Below are positions 1 through 8,505 of a stretch of 61,873 nt of DNA, piece after piece; positions within the stretch are counted from its first letter, which is position 1; every line of letters starts with the position of its first letter. The stretch lies in the NCBI GenBank assembly GCA_937957685.1, contig CALGAO010000056.1, positions 1 through 61,873 on the forward strand, given 5' to 3'. The stretch comes from an uncultured Paenibacillaceae bacterium. GTDB taxonomy: Bacteria; Bacillota; Bacilli; Paenibacillales; DA-C8. The translations under genes and the position numbers were made by a program. The notes beneath the pieces were generated by a model. That model searched no databases. It was not told the origin of the DNA and saw only the letters and a list, made by a program, of their open reading frames with translations.

Positions 1-551
1 GAAAGGGGCAACAATCTGTGGTGCACCTGGTCGCTGGGGTTCTGTCTAATTCACGGGCTCGAAAGCACCATAGTTCCGCGACCTCCCTCGCCAGCCGCAA
101 GTCCATTATACCGTACGCACCCTATTTTCATCATCTGATGGTGCCGCGGCAGCGGCATGGGTGTCTAATAAAGATTATAAACCATCATTTTCCCGAATAG
201 GAACCGTCCCATGTTAACATTTGCCATAAGATAACCGATAAAAAAAGTAACAGATACCCCAACAAATTCGTTCACCGCTTCGAATCCTATGGCAGATCGT
301 CAATGACAGATCTCACAGGTTCATCGAATGCTCCTATGCATCAGGCCACTATCCTGCTCCCGCTACCGGACAGCTGACTTCCATCAGGCTCGATATCTCG
401 CAACGCACGATGCAGTAGCTCGTTGTTCGTTCAGACAACCGCCAACACTCCGTCGACCATCCCGGAATCATGGCATACCTGCACCTGGTGGATACAGCAT
501 CTTCGATATCGCGGGAGGTACGATCTTATCCAGCAAAGGAGGATGATTCAC
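1..551. other. Left edge, no gene recognised
   Basis: I find no convincing gene here. The short open frames have neither a good ribosome binding site nor recognisable protein sequence. The part around 160-260 is AT-rich compared with its surroundings and could hold a promoter, but I cannot align a clear -35/-10 pair. An AAAGGAGG ribosome binding site at 535-542 belongs to the gene starting at 552. Confidence 0.4.
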
Positions 552-1013
552 ATGGCATCAAGCAGCATCCGCAGAATCGACCGAACGGCCTCTGTACAGG
601 CACCGCACGGCTATTACCCGGATCGGGATGCTCCTTCGCGAGCAGCAGCTTATCGGCGCTACGCGTCCAGGAAAGCCAAGGAAGCTTCACCCGCCGCCGA
701 GCAAGATTGCTACAGACCCGGGCATGTCAGTGCGATCCTGCCATGTCCGTCATCCCCGATGCCGCTGAAACTGAGCTTCGATGAACAGACATATACGGTC
801 CGCACCGGCGAATCCATCACCTTCAACATTACCTTGCTCATGTCCAATGGACTGAAGATCGATATGTCCGAAACCGCTCATCTTCACCTATTCAGCCCAC
901 AGATCGTCATCCGGCAAGATCAGGAATGGAGGGCGGTTCACCCAGGCGAGACCCTGATCGAGGCGATCGCCGGCGGCTTGCGCGCAACCGCCCGCATACG
1001 TGTCCTGGACTGA
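552..1013 (+). CDS. Hypothetical protein with a C-terminal Ig-like (Big-type) segment
   Basis: I do not recognise this 153-residue protein. The start is chosen from AAAGGAGG at 535-542, nine bases before ATG 552; an in-frame ATG at 543 directly follows the site and is less likely. There is no signal peptide. Residues 1-65 are rich in Arg, Ala and Ser and look disordered. From about residue 70 the sequence (LKLSFDEQTYTVRTGES, then a GGLRATARIRVLD ending) reads as a single beta-sandwich of the bacterial Ig-like kind, where a pre-existing structural domain follows a disordered tail. Such domains are usually extracellular, so the lack of a secretion signal is odd. The gene stands alone on the plus strand, convergent with the SLH-CAP gene. 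Function unknown. Confidence 0.5.
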   Translation: MASSSIRRIDRTASVQAPHGYYPDRDAPSRAAAYRRYASRKAKEASPAAEQDCYRPGHVSAILPCPSSPMPLKLSFDEQTYTVRTGESITFNITLLMSNGLKIDMSETAHLHLFSPQIVIRQDQEWRAVHPGETLIEAIAGGLRATARIRVLD

Positions 1014-1204
1014 CATCCCATCCTGCGCCTGCCCGGCCAGATGATGCGGCTCCGTCGAGCCCGACCGAGCAGAAGGCGCCAGGCCTGTAGCAGTCCGGAA
1101 TGTCAGCAGCGCAGACCGGACGATCGACATGTCTGCCTGGCGGGCAGACTGGCCCATGCCACGGGCCGTCCAGACTGGTGCCGATCCGCCCAGTCTGACA
1201 CCGG

Positions 1205-2704
1205 TCAGTTCAGCTTCAGGCTCAGAAGCTTGAGCGGCGCATAGAAATTCTGCGTATAATACGGCACACCCTCGCCGTTCAGATAGACGCCGACGCCGAG
1301 CCGTTCATAGGAGGCATTCAGCAGATTCCTCCGATGGCCTTCGGAATTCATCCAGCCCACATGCACCTCCAGCGCGTCCTTCTGCCCATAGGCGATATTC
1401 TCCCCGGCGGCGCTGTACTCGATCCCTTCCCGCTTCATCCGGTCGAAAGGCGAGAGCCCGTCCGGATCGATATGGTCGAAGAACCGCTGGACCGCCATGT
1501 TGCGGCTGTGCTTGCGGGCGGCTGAGGCGGCCGACTGGTCCCAGGCAAGCGCCTTCAGCCCATTCCTGACCCGGGCCGCATTGGCCAGCTCGAAGATCTG
1601 CCGCTCGTAGCTTGCGGCCAGCTTGTCATCCGGTTGGCCGTAGATGCCCTGCATCCGTTGCTCCACGGTCCTGTCGATCAATTGGATCGCCTGCACCCGG
1701 TTGTTGTCATGCTTGTCATAGTAGACGGTCAGATAGTAGTCCCCTCGCAGATACAACGCCGATTCGCCGTTATCGGGCAATCGGTAATTGTGCAGCACGG
1801 TGAGCGGTTCACCGTAGGCCGCCTTCACCTCTCGCGCCACCGAACCCGGCCCGATCCCGTCCGGAGTCGTCCAGTTGTCCGCATTGGTCAGCAGTCCGAC
1901 GACCTTGCCGTCCTTGACGCCGATCTGCGCGTACCGGGTGTAATCCGCATTGTAGACATACCATTCGAAGCCGTATTGACTGACCAGCTTCAGGTTCGGC
2001 TCGCCAAGCGTATCGAGCAGCTTCGCTTCCGAATCATGGATCATGATGCCGGATACGGCGATATCGTTCATCGTCCGCACATCCGCCTGGCAAACCGCGG
2101 AAGGTGCGGTTGAACGGGCTGCGATCTTGATGCCCTTGCTGTACAGATTGTAAATGAACGTGGCCGCTTCCGCTCTCGACAGCGTGTCGCCTGCCTTGAA
2201 GCCCTCGATGGTAGGCGTCGTCTTGCCTCTCGCGAGCCCGTTGTCCAGCAGGTACTGGATCGCACCGTATGGCGTGCAATTCAATCCGATGACGCTGGTG
2301 ATCAGCTCGGCCACCTGCCCCCGCGTCATCACCTTCGAGCGCCCTTCCTGTGTGACGCTCCAGTTCATGTACACCGCAAACATATAGTCCTGAAAATCCC
2401 AGGCGGCGCCAGCGGGCGCCCCGATCGCCCGGTATTCCGCTTCATAGTCCGACCCGGGCACAAACGCTCGCACCAGCATGGTGACGAACTCGGATTGCGT
2501 GACCAGCCGGTCCGGAGCAACATGACCGTTCGGCATCCCCTTGATGATGCCCTGCGCATTCGCCCACATGATCGTCTGGTATGCCCAATGTGTGCGCGGA
2601 AGATCCGGAAACCCCGCAGCCGCTGCGGGATGAGCGGTAAACGGCATGACGTAAACAGCAAACAATACTGCCAGCAGCAGCCATAGCTTGCCCTTCCTGC
2701 GCAT
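1205..2704 (-). CDS. SLH-domain protein with CAP (SCP/PR1-like) domain
   Basis: A 499-residue exported cell-surface protein. Residues 1-30 form a signal peptide (basic start, hydrophobic core, AAAAG cleavage region). Three S-layer-homology units follow at about 31-78, 90-140 and 145-195, the first with the typical FPDLPRTHWA opening; these units bind secondary cell-wall polymer. Residues about 215-355 match the domain that often precedes CAP domains in bacilli. Residues about 370-495 are a CAP domain of the YkwD type, with HSRNMA, FFDHIDPDG, GENIAYG and HRRNLL motifs containing the conserved His and Glu of the CAP cavity. GGAGAGGGG lies just upstream of ATG 2704. CAP-domain biochemistry in bacteria is poorly defined, so the substrate or partner is unknown. 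It is transcribed alone. Confidence 0.9.
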   Translation of the reverse strand: MRRKGKLWLLLAVLFAVYVMPFTAHPAAAAGFPDLPRTHWAYQTIMWANAQGIIKGMPNGHVAPDRLVTQSEFVTMLVRAFVPGSDYEAEYRAIGAPAGAAWDFQDYMFAVYMNWSVTQEGRSKVMTRGQVAELITSVIGLNCTPYGAIQYLLDNGLARGKTTPTIEGFKAGDTLSRAEAATFIYNLYSKGIKIAARSTAPSAVCQADVRTMNDIAVSGIMIHDSEAKLLDTLGEPNLKLVSQYGFEWYVYNADYTRYAQIGVKDGKVVGLLTNADNWTTPDGIGPGSVAREVKAAYGEPLTVLHNYRLPDNGESALYLRGDYYLTVYYDKHDNNRVQAIQLIDRTVEQRMQGIYGQPDDKLAASYERQIFELANAARVRNGLKALAWDQSAASAARKHSRNMAVQRFFDHIDPDGLSPFDRMKREGIEYSAAGENIAYGQKDALEVHVGWMNSEGHRRNLLNASYERLGVGVYLNGEGVPYYTQNFYAPLKLLSLKLN

Positions 2705-2844
2705 AGCGACATCCCCTCTCCTGATGAATGAACCAGGCTATGAATTGTTACTGTTCCCGGAGCGGGATAGTTGCGCAGGGGATGCATTTTTTTGGGAGGA
2801 AAAACCGACCAGCCCGCAATGTTCCAGTTCACGTGACCCGCCTT

Positions 2845-3504
2845 CTAGTGCGGTCGCGTGTTGACCTCGAGGATCCAGACCGTTCCCCTCTTGTCGATGC
2901 CGAAATCATACCCGAGCTGGGCAATGCCCGGAAATTCCTGCTCCATCAGCCTGGTGCAGGTGCGTGCGACACCGACCATCGTCAGCCGTTTGTCCTTCGC
3001 CAGCTTCGGAAATGACGAGAGCAGGGCTTTGCGCCCGCTCATCATCTGTCCGCCCTGGCACAGATTCGTGACGAACAGCCCCGGCTTGGCGAGCCGCGCC
3101 ACCACAGCCGTAATCCGCCAGTGACCCGACTTGTCCTTCACGATCTTCACGCGGTAGTCCGTCTTGCGTCCGTTCACCCGGGCGAGCTCGATCCCTTGCT
3201 GCAGCATGTACTTCCTGCCGCGTCGCACCCGGTTGATGTAACGGAGCAGATGCTCCCAGGAATCATGGACCGTCTCCGCATATCGATAATGAGTCAGATA
3301 ACGTCCTCCGCCCAGCTTCTCGATCTTCATCACACCGCCGCCGCCCGTACCGACATAGGGCTTGGCGACAACGAACGAGAAGCGGTCCAGCATGGCTCTC
3401 AGCGCCGATTCACTGAAGGGCTGCATATAGGGGATGTGCCTGGCGACTCCGCTGTGCCGTTTCAGTACCTCGAATTTCCTCCACTTGTTGGCAACCATGC
3501 GCAT
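2845..3504 (-). CDS. YheC/YheD-family endospore coat-associated ATP-grasp protein
   Basis: A 219-residue protein with the YheC/YheD signature: an early HIPYMQPF segment, a glycine-rich ATP-grasp loop (YVGTGGGG, about residues 50-57), the QQGIELARVNGRKTDYRV stretch and a C-terminal ILEVNTRPH in which Glu and Asn would bind Mg-ATP. Family members are associated with the spore coat in Bacillus, but their ligation substrate is not established. The copy is short compared with the ~350-450 residue YheC and YheD of Bacillus and contains essentially only the ATP-grasp core. GGGAGGG sits eight bases before ATG 3504. It is monocistronic. Confidence 0.85.
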   Translation of the reverse strand: MRMVANKWRKFEVLKRHSGVARHIPYMQPFSESALRAMLDRFSFVVAKPYVGTGGGGVMKIEKLGGGRYLTHYRYAETVHDSWEHLLRYINRVRRGRKYMLQQGIELARVNGRKTDYRVKIVKDKSGHWRITAVVARLAKPGLFVTNLCQGGQMMSGRKALLSSFPKLAKDKRLTMVGVARTCTRLMEQEFPGIAQLGYDFGIDKRGTVWILEVNTRPH

Positions 3505-3612
3505 GCTTCATCCCTCCCATCGTGCATATTTGCTCCCATCATATTCACCATGCAACACGAACTATTGGACGAAACAAGGAAATAGGCTGTCTCATGGACA
3601 ACTGCCTCGGAC

Positions 3613-3662
3613 AATGAAAAAGCCTCTCCCATGCGCCATCCGGGGCGAACTGAGAGAGGCTT
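3613..3662 (-). terminator. Intrinsic terminator of the hydrolase gene
   Basis: Read on the minus strand, AAGCCTCTC and GAGAGGCTT form a perfect stem followed by a T tract (CTTTTTC). It lies 28 bases beyond the stop codon of the hydrolase that ends at 3691. Confidence 0.8.
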
Positions 3663-3690
3663 GATTCCAGACTTTCCTGAAGATCATGGT

Positions 3691-4503
3691 CTAGTCGCGG
3701 GCTTCGGTGACGCCGAGACGCACCAGCCAGCGCGCGCACAGCTCGGGCCAGACCCTCGCTTCGGGGTGATCCTTCGCCAGCCCGAGGCCATGATGCCCGG
3801 TCATGAAGGAATGACATTCAAACGGCACGCGGGCGCGGCTGAGCGCGCTGGCAAACATCAGCGCATTCTCCACCGGCACGGCGCCGTCATCCGAAGTGTG
3901 CCAGATGAAGGTTGGCGGCGTGTCGGGGGTCACCTGCAGTTCATTGGACATGAGCCGCACCAGCTCCTCATCCGGCTGCTCGCCCAGGAGGTTGGTCCTC
4001 GAGCCCTGGTGGGTGTATGGCCCCATCGTGATGACCGGATAGCAGAGGATCATGAAGTCCGGCCGCGAGCTGAACCGTTCGACCGGATCCTCCGCGTCGG
4101 GATGGCCACGGTCAAAGTGCGTTCCCGCCGACGAGGCCAGATGGCCTCCTGCGGAGAAGCCGAGTATGCCGACGCGGTTCGGATCGACCTTCCACGCCTC
4201 GGCATTCGCCCGCACGGTGCGCAGCGCCCGCTGCGCGTCGAGCAGCGGCGCCGGATGCTGATAGGGAGCAACGCGGTAATCCAGGACAAACGCATGCAGC
4301 CCCAGGCTGTTCACCCAGCGGGCGATCGGCTCTCCCTCATGCTCGGCCCGGTGATTGTACCCGCCGCCAGGAAGCACGACGATCGCCGGGATCGCTTCTC
4401 CTTCCTTGACGGAGTCCACCAGATAAGGGGTGATGGCCGGTCTGTCCTCCGCGCCGTCCCCTCGGGCCAGAGGAGCGCCTTCCGGCCACAGTTCTATCTT
4501 CAT
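3691..4503 (-). CDS. Alpha/beta hydrolase, acetyl-esterase-like
   Basis: A 270-residue cytoplasmic alpha/beta hydrolase of the BD-FAE/acetyl-xylan-esterase-like group. The oxyanion-hole region reads VVLPGGGYNHRA (about residues 41-52), the nucleophile elbow is GFSAGGH, the acid probably lies in HTSDDGAVP and the catalytic His in GHHGLGLA near the C-terminus. Proteins of this type remove acetyl groups from xylo-oligosaccharides or small esters; the exact substrate cannot be read from sequence. It is monocistronic, with its own terminator. The other carbohydrate genes of the window (rhamnose, arabinose) make a role in plant-polysaccharide debranching plausible, but that is inference. Confidence 0.85.
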   Translation of the reverse strand: MKIELWPEGAPLARGDGAEDRPAITPYLVDSVKEGEAIPAIVVLPGGGYNHRAEHEGEPIARWVNSLGLHAFVLDYRVAPYQHPAPLLDAQRALRTVRANAEAWKVDPNRVGILGFSAGGHLASSAGTHFDRGHPDAEDPVERFSSRPDFMILCYPVITMGPYTHQGSRTNLLGEQPDEELVRLMSNELQVTPDTPPTFIWHTSDDGAVPVENALMFASALSRARVPFECHSFMTGHHGLGLAKDHPEARVWPELCARWLVRLGVTEARD

Positions 4504-4610
4504 AACTCATCCATCTCCTTATGTGCGCAAGTTCATCCGGACAGCACGCCCGCCTGGCCACCGCCTGTGACATGCCATCCTCCCGATTCCCCTCCTATCA
4601 TATAACGAAC

Positions 4611-4644
4611 AACACGCCCTGGCAATGAACGCCTGGGGCGTGTT
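4611..4644 (-). terminator. Terminator of the rha-lut block
   Basis: AACACGCCC and GGGCGTGTT form a perfect nine-base-pair stem just after the lutC stop. On the minus strand it is followed by a moderately T-rich run (TTGTTCGTTAT). Confidence 0.7.
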
Positions 4645-4652
4645 GTGTCCGG

Positions 4653-5384
4653 TCAGCCAACGACCAGCGCATAGACGATGCCGGGACCATGGACGCCGAT
4701 CGTCAGATCATTCTCGATATCCGAGGAACGGCTGGGACCCGTGATGAAATGCACGCCTGCCGGCAGCTGATCCTTCGGCCTCGCATCTAGCCCTTTCAGG
4801 ATCGGCCCCAGACTCGCCTCGATGGCGCTCGCCGGGACGACCGCCACCAGCGCTCTGGGCAACAGGCTCGTCGAACGGCCCTTGTCCGGCGACGAGAGCA
4901 CGACGATCGTGCCGGTGTAGGCTGCCGCATGATCCACGACGACCACGCCGATGTCCGCCTGGGCCGCTTCGTCGATCATCTCCTCGGCGGACGAATCCCA
5001 GACGGTGCACTCCACATCGTGCAGCGCCTCCGCGAGGCCCAGCCCCATCAGCTCCGGTTGCCGCTGCATCAGCAGCTTCTGCGCGCCGGTCTCACGGACG
5101 AAGTCCAGAAGGAATCGGCCAACCTCCTCCATCGAGCTCATGCGAAACGCATGTCCGCCGAGGTTGGTCCAGTTGTTCATGAACAGGTTGATCCGCTCTT
5201 CCTGCTGCAGGTCGTATGCACGCCAGAAATCAGGCGCGCCGCGGAACGGATGCTGCGGCATCTCCGTGATGCGGGGCCGGCCGAGCCGGTCGGCGATCGC
5301 CTGCATCCATTCGTCCTGCCGTTCCTTCGAGGCATAGATCGCACGGGCCTTGCCGCTTCCCTGCTTATTCCTGGTGTCCGCCAC
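4653..5384 (-). CDS. lutC: L-lactate utilization protein LutC
   Basis: A 243-residue LUD-domain protein, the third subunit of the LutABC system that oxidises L-lactate to pyruvate in Bacillus and relatives. Seen in the sequence: the LutC-type centre (LMQRQPELM, then WDSSAEEMIDEAAQADIGVVVVDHAAAYTGTIV without break) and the C-terminal FITGPSRSSDIENDL, a LUD-family hallmark. Its first residues overlap the 3' end of lutB by 20 bases, which indicates translational coupling. It is the last gene before the terminator at 4611-4644. The biochemical role of the LUD domain itself is not settled. Identification is firm because the order lutA-lutB-lutC is intact. Confidence 0.93.
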   Translation of the reverse strand: MADTRNKQGSGKARAIYASKERQDEWMQAIADRLGRPRITEMPQHPFRGAPDFWRAYDLQQEERINLFMNNWTNLGGHAFRMSSMEEVGRFLLDFVRETGAQKLLMQRQPELMGLGLAEALHDVECTVWDSSAEEMIDEAAQADIGVVVVDHAAAYTGTIVVLSSPDKGRSTSLLPRALVAVVPASAIEASLGPILKGLDARPKDQLPAGVHFITGPSRSSDIENDLTIGVHGPGIVYALVVG

Positions 5385-6888
5385 CTGAACCGCCTCCTTT
5401 GCTGCGTTCCTCCAGCACCTTGCGCATGCGCTGCTCGATGTCCTGGATCATCGTCTTCGGCCTGGGCTGCTGCGCGATCTCCACCTGCAGTTCCTTCCAC
5501 CGGTCGCGGAACGACTGCTTCGGAATCTCCGGCAGATCGCGGTAGTTCGTCCAGCCCTTGAGCGGCCCCTTGATCCGGATGTAACCGTCGCGGGCGACGA
5601 ACTTCTGCCCGACCTTGCCGAGCCTGAGGAAGCGCTCCATCCGCCGGTGATCGGACATCATGTAGTTGAAGCCCTTGAACATGACCTGCTCCGCAGTCGG
5701 CGTCGTGCCGCTCTCCACCTTGCGGTTGCGCAGGTACACGAGCATGTCGTGCAGCGGGATCTTGACCGGGCACGCCTCCCAGCAGGCTCCGCACAGGCTG
5801 GACGCATAGGCGATGTCCTGCCACTCAGACGGGTCCTCCATCAAGGCCGGAGTCAGCACGGCGCCGATCGGACCGCTGTACACACTGCCATAGGAATGGC
5901 CGCCGATATGGCGATATACCGGGCATACGTTCAGGCACGCGCCGCAGCGGATGCAGTTGAGCAGCTCCTGGAAGTCGGGATCCCCGAGCTGACGGGAGCG
6001 CCCGTTGTCGATGATGATGATGTGAAGCTCCTCCGGTCCATCGCCGTCTGCCGTGCGCCTCGGCCCGGTGATCGCCGACATGTAGGCGGTCAGCTTCTGG
6101 CCTGTCGCCGAACGCGGCAGGAGCGTCGCCATCACTTCCAGATCCTCGAAGGACGGGATGATGCGCTCCATGCCCATGAACGTGATCTGCGTCTTCGGCA
6201 GCGTGCTGCACATGCGCGCGTTGCCCTCGTTCTCGAAGATGACGATCGAGCCGGTTTCCGCGATGGCGAAGTTGCAGCCCGTCATGCCGATCTCGGCCGC
6301 CAGAAACTGCTCCCGCAGCTTCCTGCGCACGAAGCCGGCCAGCACCTGCGTGTCCGGCTCCAGACGCTCGCCCGCCACCTCGGACAGCACCTCCGCGATC
6401 TGCTGCTTGTTCTTGTGGATCGCCGGGATGATGATATGGGAAGGCGGTTCGTGCGCCAGCTGGATGATGTATTCGCCCAGGTCGGTCTCGATCGCCGCGA
6501 CGTCCATTTCCTCCAACACGTGGTTGATGTGCAGCTCTTCCGTGACCATCGATTTGGACTTGACGACCGATCTCGCCTGCTTCTCCCTGACGATCTCGCG
6601 CGTGATGACCGCCGCTTCCGCGGCATCCCTGGCGAAGTACACCTGCGCGCCAGCCTTGCGCGCATTGTCCGCGAACAGGTTCAGGTAATAATCGAGATGA
6701 GCGATCGTATGCAGCCGGATCTGCCTGCCGCGCTCGCGCCATTCCTCCCAGTTGCCGTGCTCCTCGGTCGCCTTGCGCTTGCCGTTCTTCAGCCGCTCGG
6801 TGGTGAACTTGACCGCCTTGCGGAGGAAGTCGTCCTGCAGCGCCTGCTTCGAGCGGGCCTTGACCGAACTGCCAGCCGTTTCTGCCAT
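5365..6888 (-). CDS. lutB: L-lactate utilization iron-sulfur protein LutB
   Basis: A 507-residue iron-sulfur subunit of the lactate oxidation complex. Residues about 60-290 are a LUD domain; two ferredoxin-like clusters follow, CIRCGACLNVCP (Cys 312, 315, 318, 322) and CGACWEACP (Cys 366, 369, 373), each next to a Pro typical of 4Fe-4S sites. A C-terminal extension of about 100 residues ends in a Gly/Ser tail. The start ATG at 6888 shares one base with the lutA stop codon (TAATG). The length is slightly above the ~480 residues usual for Bacillus LutB. Electrons from lactate would pass through these clusters together with LutA. Confidence 0.95.
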   Translation of the reverse strand: MAETAGSSVKARSKQALQDDFLRKAVKFTTERLKNGKRKATEEHGNWEEWRERGRQIRLHTIAHLDYYLNLFADNARKAGAQVYFARDAAEAAVITREIVREKQARSVVKSKSMVTEELHINHVLEEMDVAAIETDLGEYIIQLAHEPPSHIIIPAIHKNKQQIAEVLSEVAGERLEPDTQVLAGFVRRKLREQFLAAEIGMTGCNFAIAETGSIVIFENEGNARMCSTLPKTQITFMGMERIIPSFEDLEVMATLLPRSATGQKLTAYMSAITGPRRTADGDGPEELHIIIIDNGRSRQLGDPDFQELLNCIRCGACLNVCPVYRHIGGHSYGSVYSGPIGAVLTPALMEDPSEWQDIAYASSLCGACWEACPVKIPLHDMLVYLRNRKVESGTTPTAEQVMFKGFNYMMSDHRRMERFLRLGKVGQKFVARDGYIRIKGPLKGWTNYRDLPEIPKQSFRDRWKELQVEIAQQPRPKTMIQDIEQRMRKVLEERSKGGGSGGGHQE

Positions 6889-7616
6889 TATGAGCTCACC
6901 CCTTCATTCAGAAGCTCCGCGAGATGCATGACGCGAATCGGCTTGCCCTCGGCATGGATGTTACCGGAGATGTTCATCAGGCAACCCATATCGATGCCGA
7001 CCAGCACCTCGGCTCCGGTCGACTCGACATTGTGCACCTTCTCGGAAACCATCGCTCCCGATATATCGGACATCTTCACCGCGAACGTTCCGCCGAAGCC
7101 GCAGCACAGCTCCGCATCCGGCAGCGGCACCAGCTCCAGCCCCCTCACATGCTGAAGCAGCTTCATCGGCTCGTCCTTGATGCCGAGCAACCTCGTGCCA
7201 TGGCAGGACGGATGGTAGGTCACCTTGTGCGGGAACGTGGCGCCGACGTCCTCCACCCCGAGCACATTGACGAGAAACTGCGAAAATTCGTAGGTTTTCT
7301 CCTTCAGCCGCACGGCCTTGTCCAGCATCGCCGGATCGTTCTCGAACAGCTTCGGGTAATAATGGTGGATCATCCCTGTACAGGAACCGGAAGGCGCGAT
7401 GACGAAGTCGCTGTCATCGAATGCCTCGAGCAGCGTCCGCGCAGAAGCCCGCGCATCGTCCCAGTAGCCGCTGTTGAACGCCGGTTGACCGCAGCAGGTC
7501 TGCACCTTGGGGAAATCCAGCTGAACGCCGTAGCGCGCCAGGATACGCACCATCGCCTCGCCGACGCGGGGATACATCACATCGCTCAAACATGTTATGA
7601 ATAAAGATACTTTCAC
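6888..7616 (-). CDS. lutA: L-lactate utilization protein LutA
   Basis: A 242-residue protein of the CCG-domain family (as in GlpC and heterodisulfide reductase HdrB) that works with LutB and LutC in L-lactate oxidation. Both cysteine-rich CCG motifs are present: TCCGQPAFNSGY in the N-terminal half and ELCCGFGGTF near residue 185. I place the start at GTG 7616, preceded by GGGTGG at six bases; the longer open frame upstream (to 7655) has no family similarity, whereas the GTG start gives the usual KVSLFITCLSDVMYP opening. It lies 57 bases after the DeoR-type regulator on the same strand, so it is probably cotranscribed with the rhamnose genes. Confidence 0.93.
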   Translation of the reverse strand: MKVSLFITCLSDVMYPRVGEAMVRILARYGVQLDFPKVQTCCGQPAFNSGYWDDARASARTLLEAFDDSDFVIAPSGSCTGMIHHYYPKLFENDPAMLDKAVRLKEKTYEFSQFLVNVLGVEDVGATFPHKVTYHPSCHGTRLLGIKDEPMKLLQHVRGLELVPLPDAELCCGFGGTFAVKMSDISGAMVSEKVHNVESTGAEVLVGIDMGCLMNISGNIHAEGKPIRVMHLAELLNEGVSS

Positions 7617-7673
7617 GAATCGCCACCCACTTTCGTATATCCGGACAGAGAACATAGACCCGACCAGGCGAGT

Positions 7674-8444
7674 CTATGTTCCGGCAACTATGACCTGTGC
7701 AGAATAGCGTTCCTGCCATTCATCGAGAAACCTGCGCTCTGTCTTGCGATCGGTGATGACCGTATGGAAGGCGTTGCCCGGCGCGACCAGCGTAAATTCA
7801 TTGACTCCGAACTTGCTGTAATCAGCGAGCAGAAACACCTCGTCAGCGATCCCGATCATGCGTTGCTTCAATCTGCCCTGCAACTCGTTCGATTCCGTCG
7901 CCCCGCGTTCCAGGTGGACGCCCTTGCAGGAGATAAAAGCTTTATTGACATGATACTGCTCGAGGCTCTTTTCGGCAAGCGGCCCGACATACGATAACGA
8001 GCGAGAGGCGAGGATGCCGCCCGTTGATACGACCTCCACCTTCTCCTTGTTGGCCAGCTCGATCGCCACCTTGATCGAATTGGTCAACACCGTGAGCGGG
8101 ATGTCCGGCAGCATGGAGGCCATGTACCACGCCGTCGTGCTTGCGTCGAGAATGATGCGGTCCCTCGGTCGCACGCAGCTGACCGCCACGCGGGCGATCT
8201 CCTTCTTCTCCTCGACGTTGGTCACCTCGCGTTGTCTGAAGGGTGTCTCCGACGTTGAATCCTGCACGCTGATCGCGCCGCCATGGCTCCGGATCAGCCT
8301 GCCGGCCTGCTCGAGCTTGTCAAGGTCGCGGCGTATCGTCTCCTCCGTGACCTTGAAGATCTCACTCAGTTCCGAGACCCGGATGCTGCCGCGTTCGTCT
8401 ACCAATTGAACGATCTTCTCACATCTCTCCGCTGCAAGCATCAT
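7674..8444 (-). CDS. rhaR: DeoR-family regulator, probable rhamnose repressor
   Basis: A 256-residue DeoR/GlpR-type transcription factor. Residues 1-60 are the winged helix (RGSIRVSELSEIFKVTEETIRRDLDKLE is one continuous match to the family, here named by its ETIRRDL core and the following RSHGGA). The C-terminal part is the DeoR sugar-phosphate sensor domain, with ILDASTTAW and VLTNSI motifs. The position between rhaB and lutA, in a block headed by rhaEW, matches the regulator called YulB/RhaR in Bacillus rhamnose clusters. The effector is probably a rhamnose pathway phosphate, by analogy. A likely target is the CAAA-rich region upstream of rhaEW at 13524-13574. GGGTGAGAC precedes ATG 8444. 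Confidence 0.88.
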   Translation of the reverse strand: MMLAAERCEKIVQLVDERGSIRVSELSEIFKVTEETIRRDLDKLEQAGRLIRSHGGAISVQDSTSETPFRQREVTNVEEKKEIARVAVSCVRPRDRIILDASTTAWYMASMLPDIPLTVLTNSIKVAIELANKEKVEVVSTGGILASRSLSYVGPLAEKSLEQYHVNKAFISCKGVHLERGATESNELQGRLKQRMIGIADEVFLLADYSKFGVNEFTLVAPGNAFHTVITDRKTERRFLDEWQERYSAQVIVAGT

Positions 8445-8505
8445 GTCTCACCCACTATCCTGATAGTTATCGGACTCGCCTGTCTCATGCTGCCAACTCA
8501 CCCGA

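Noticed and set aside
139..157. T-box-like string (TGGTGCCGCGG)
   Set aside because: It differs from the GGTACCGCG core, there is no following terminator with a T tract and no aminoacyl-tRNA synthetase or amino acid gene downstream.
5647..7155. Long plus-strand open frame antisense to lutB/lutA
   Set aside because: lutA and lutB carry intact cysteine clusters; the antisense product shows nothing recognisable.
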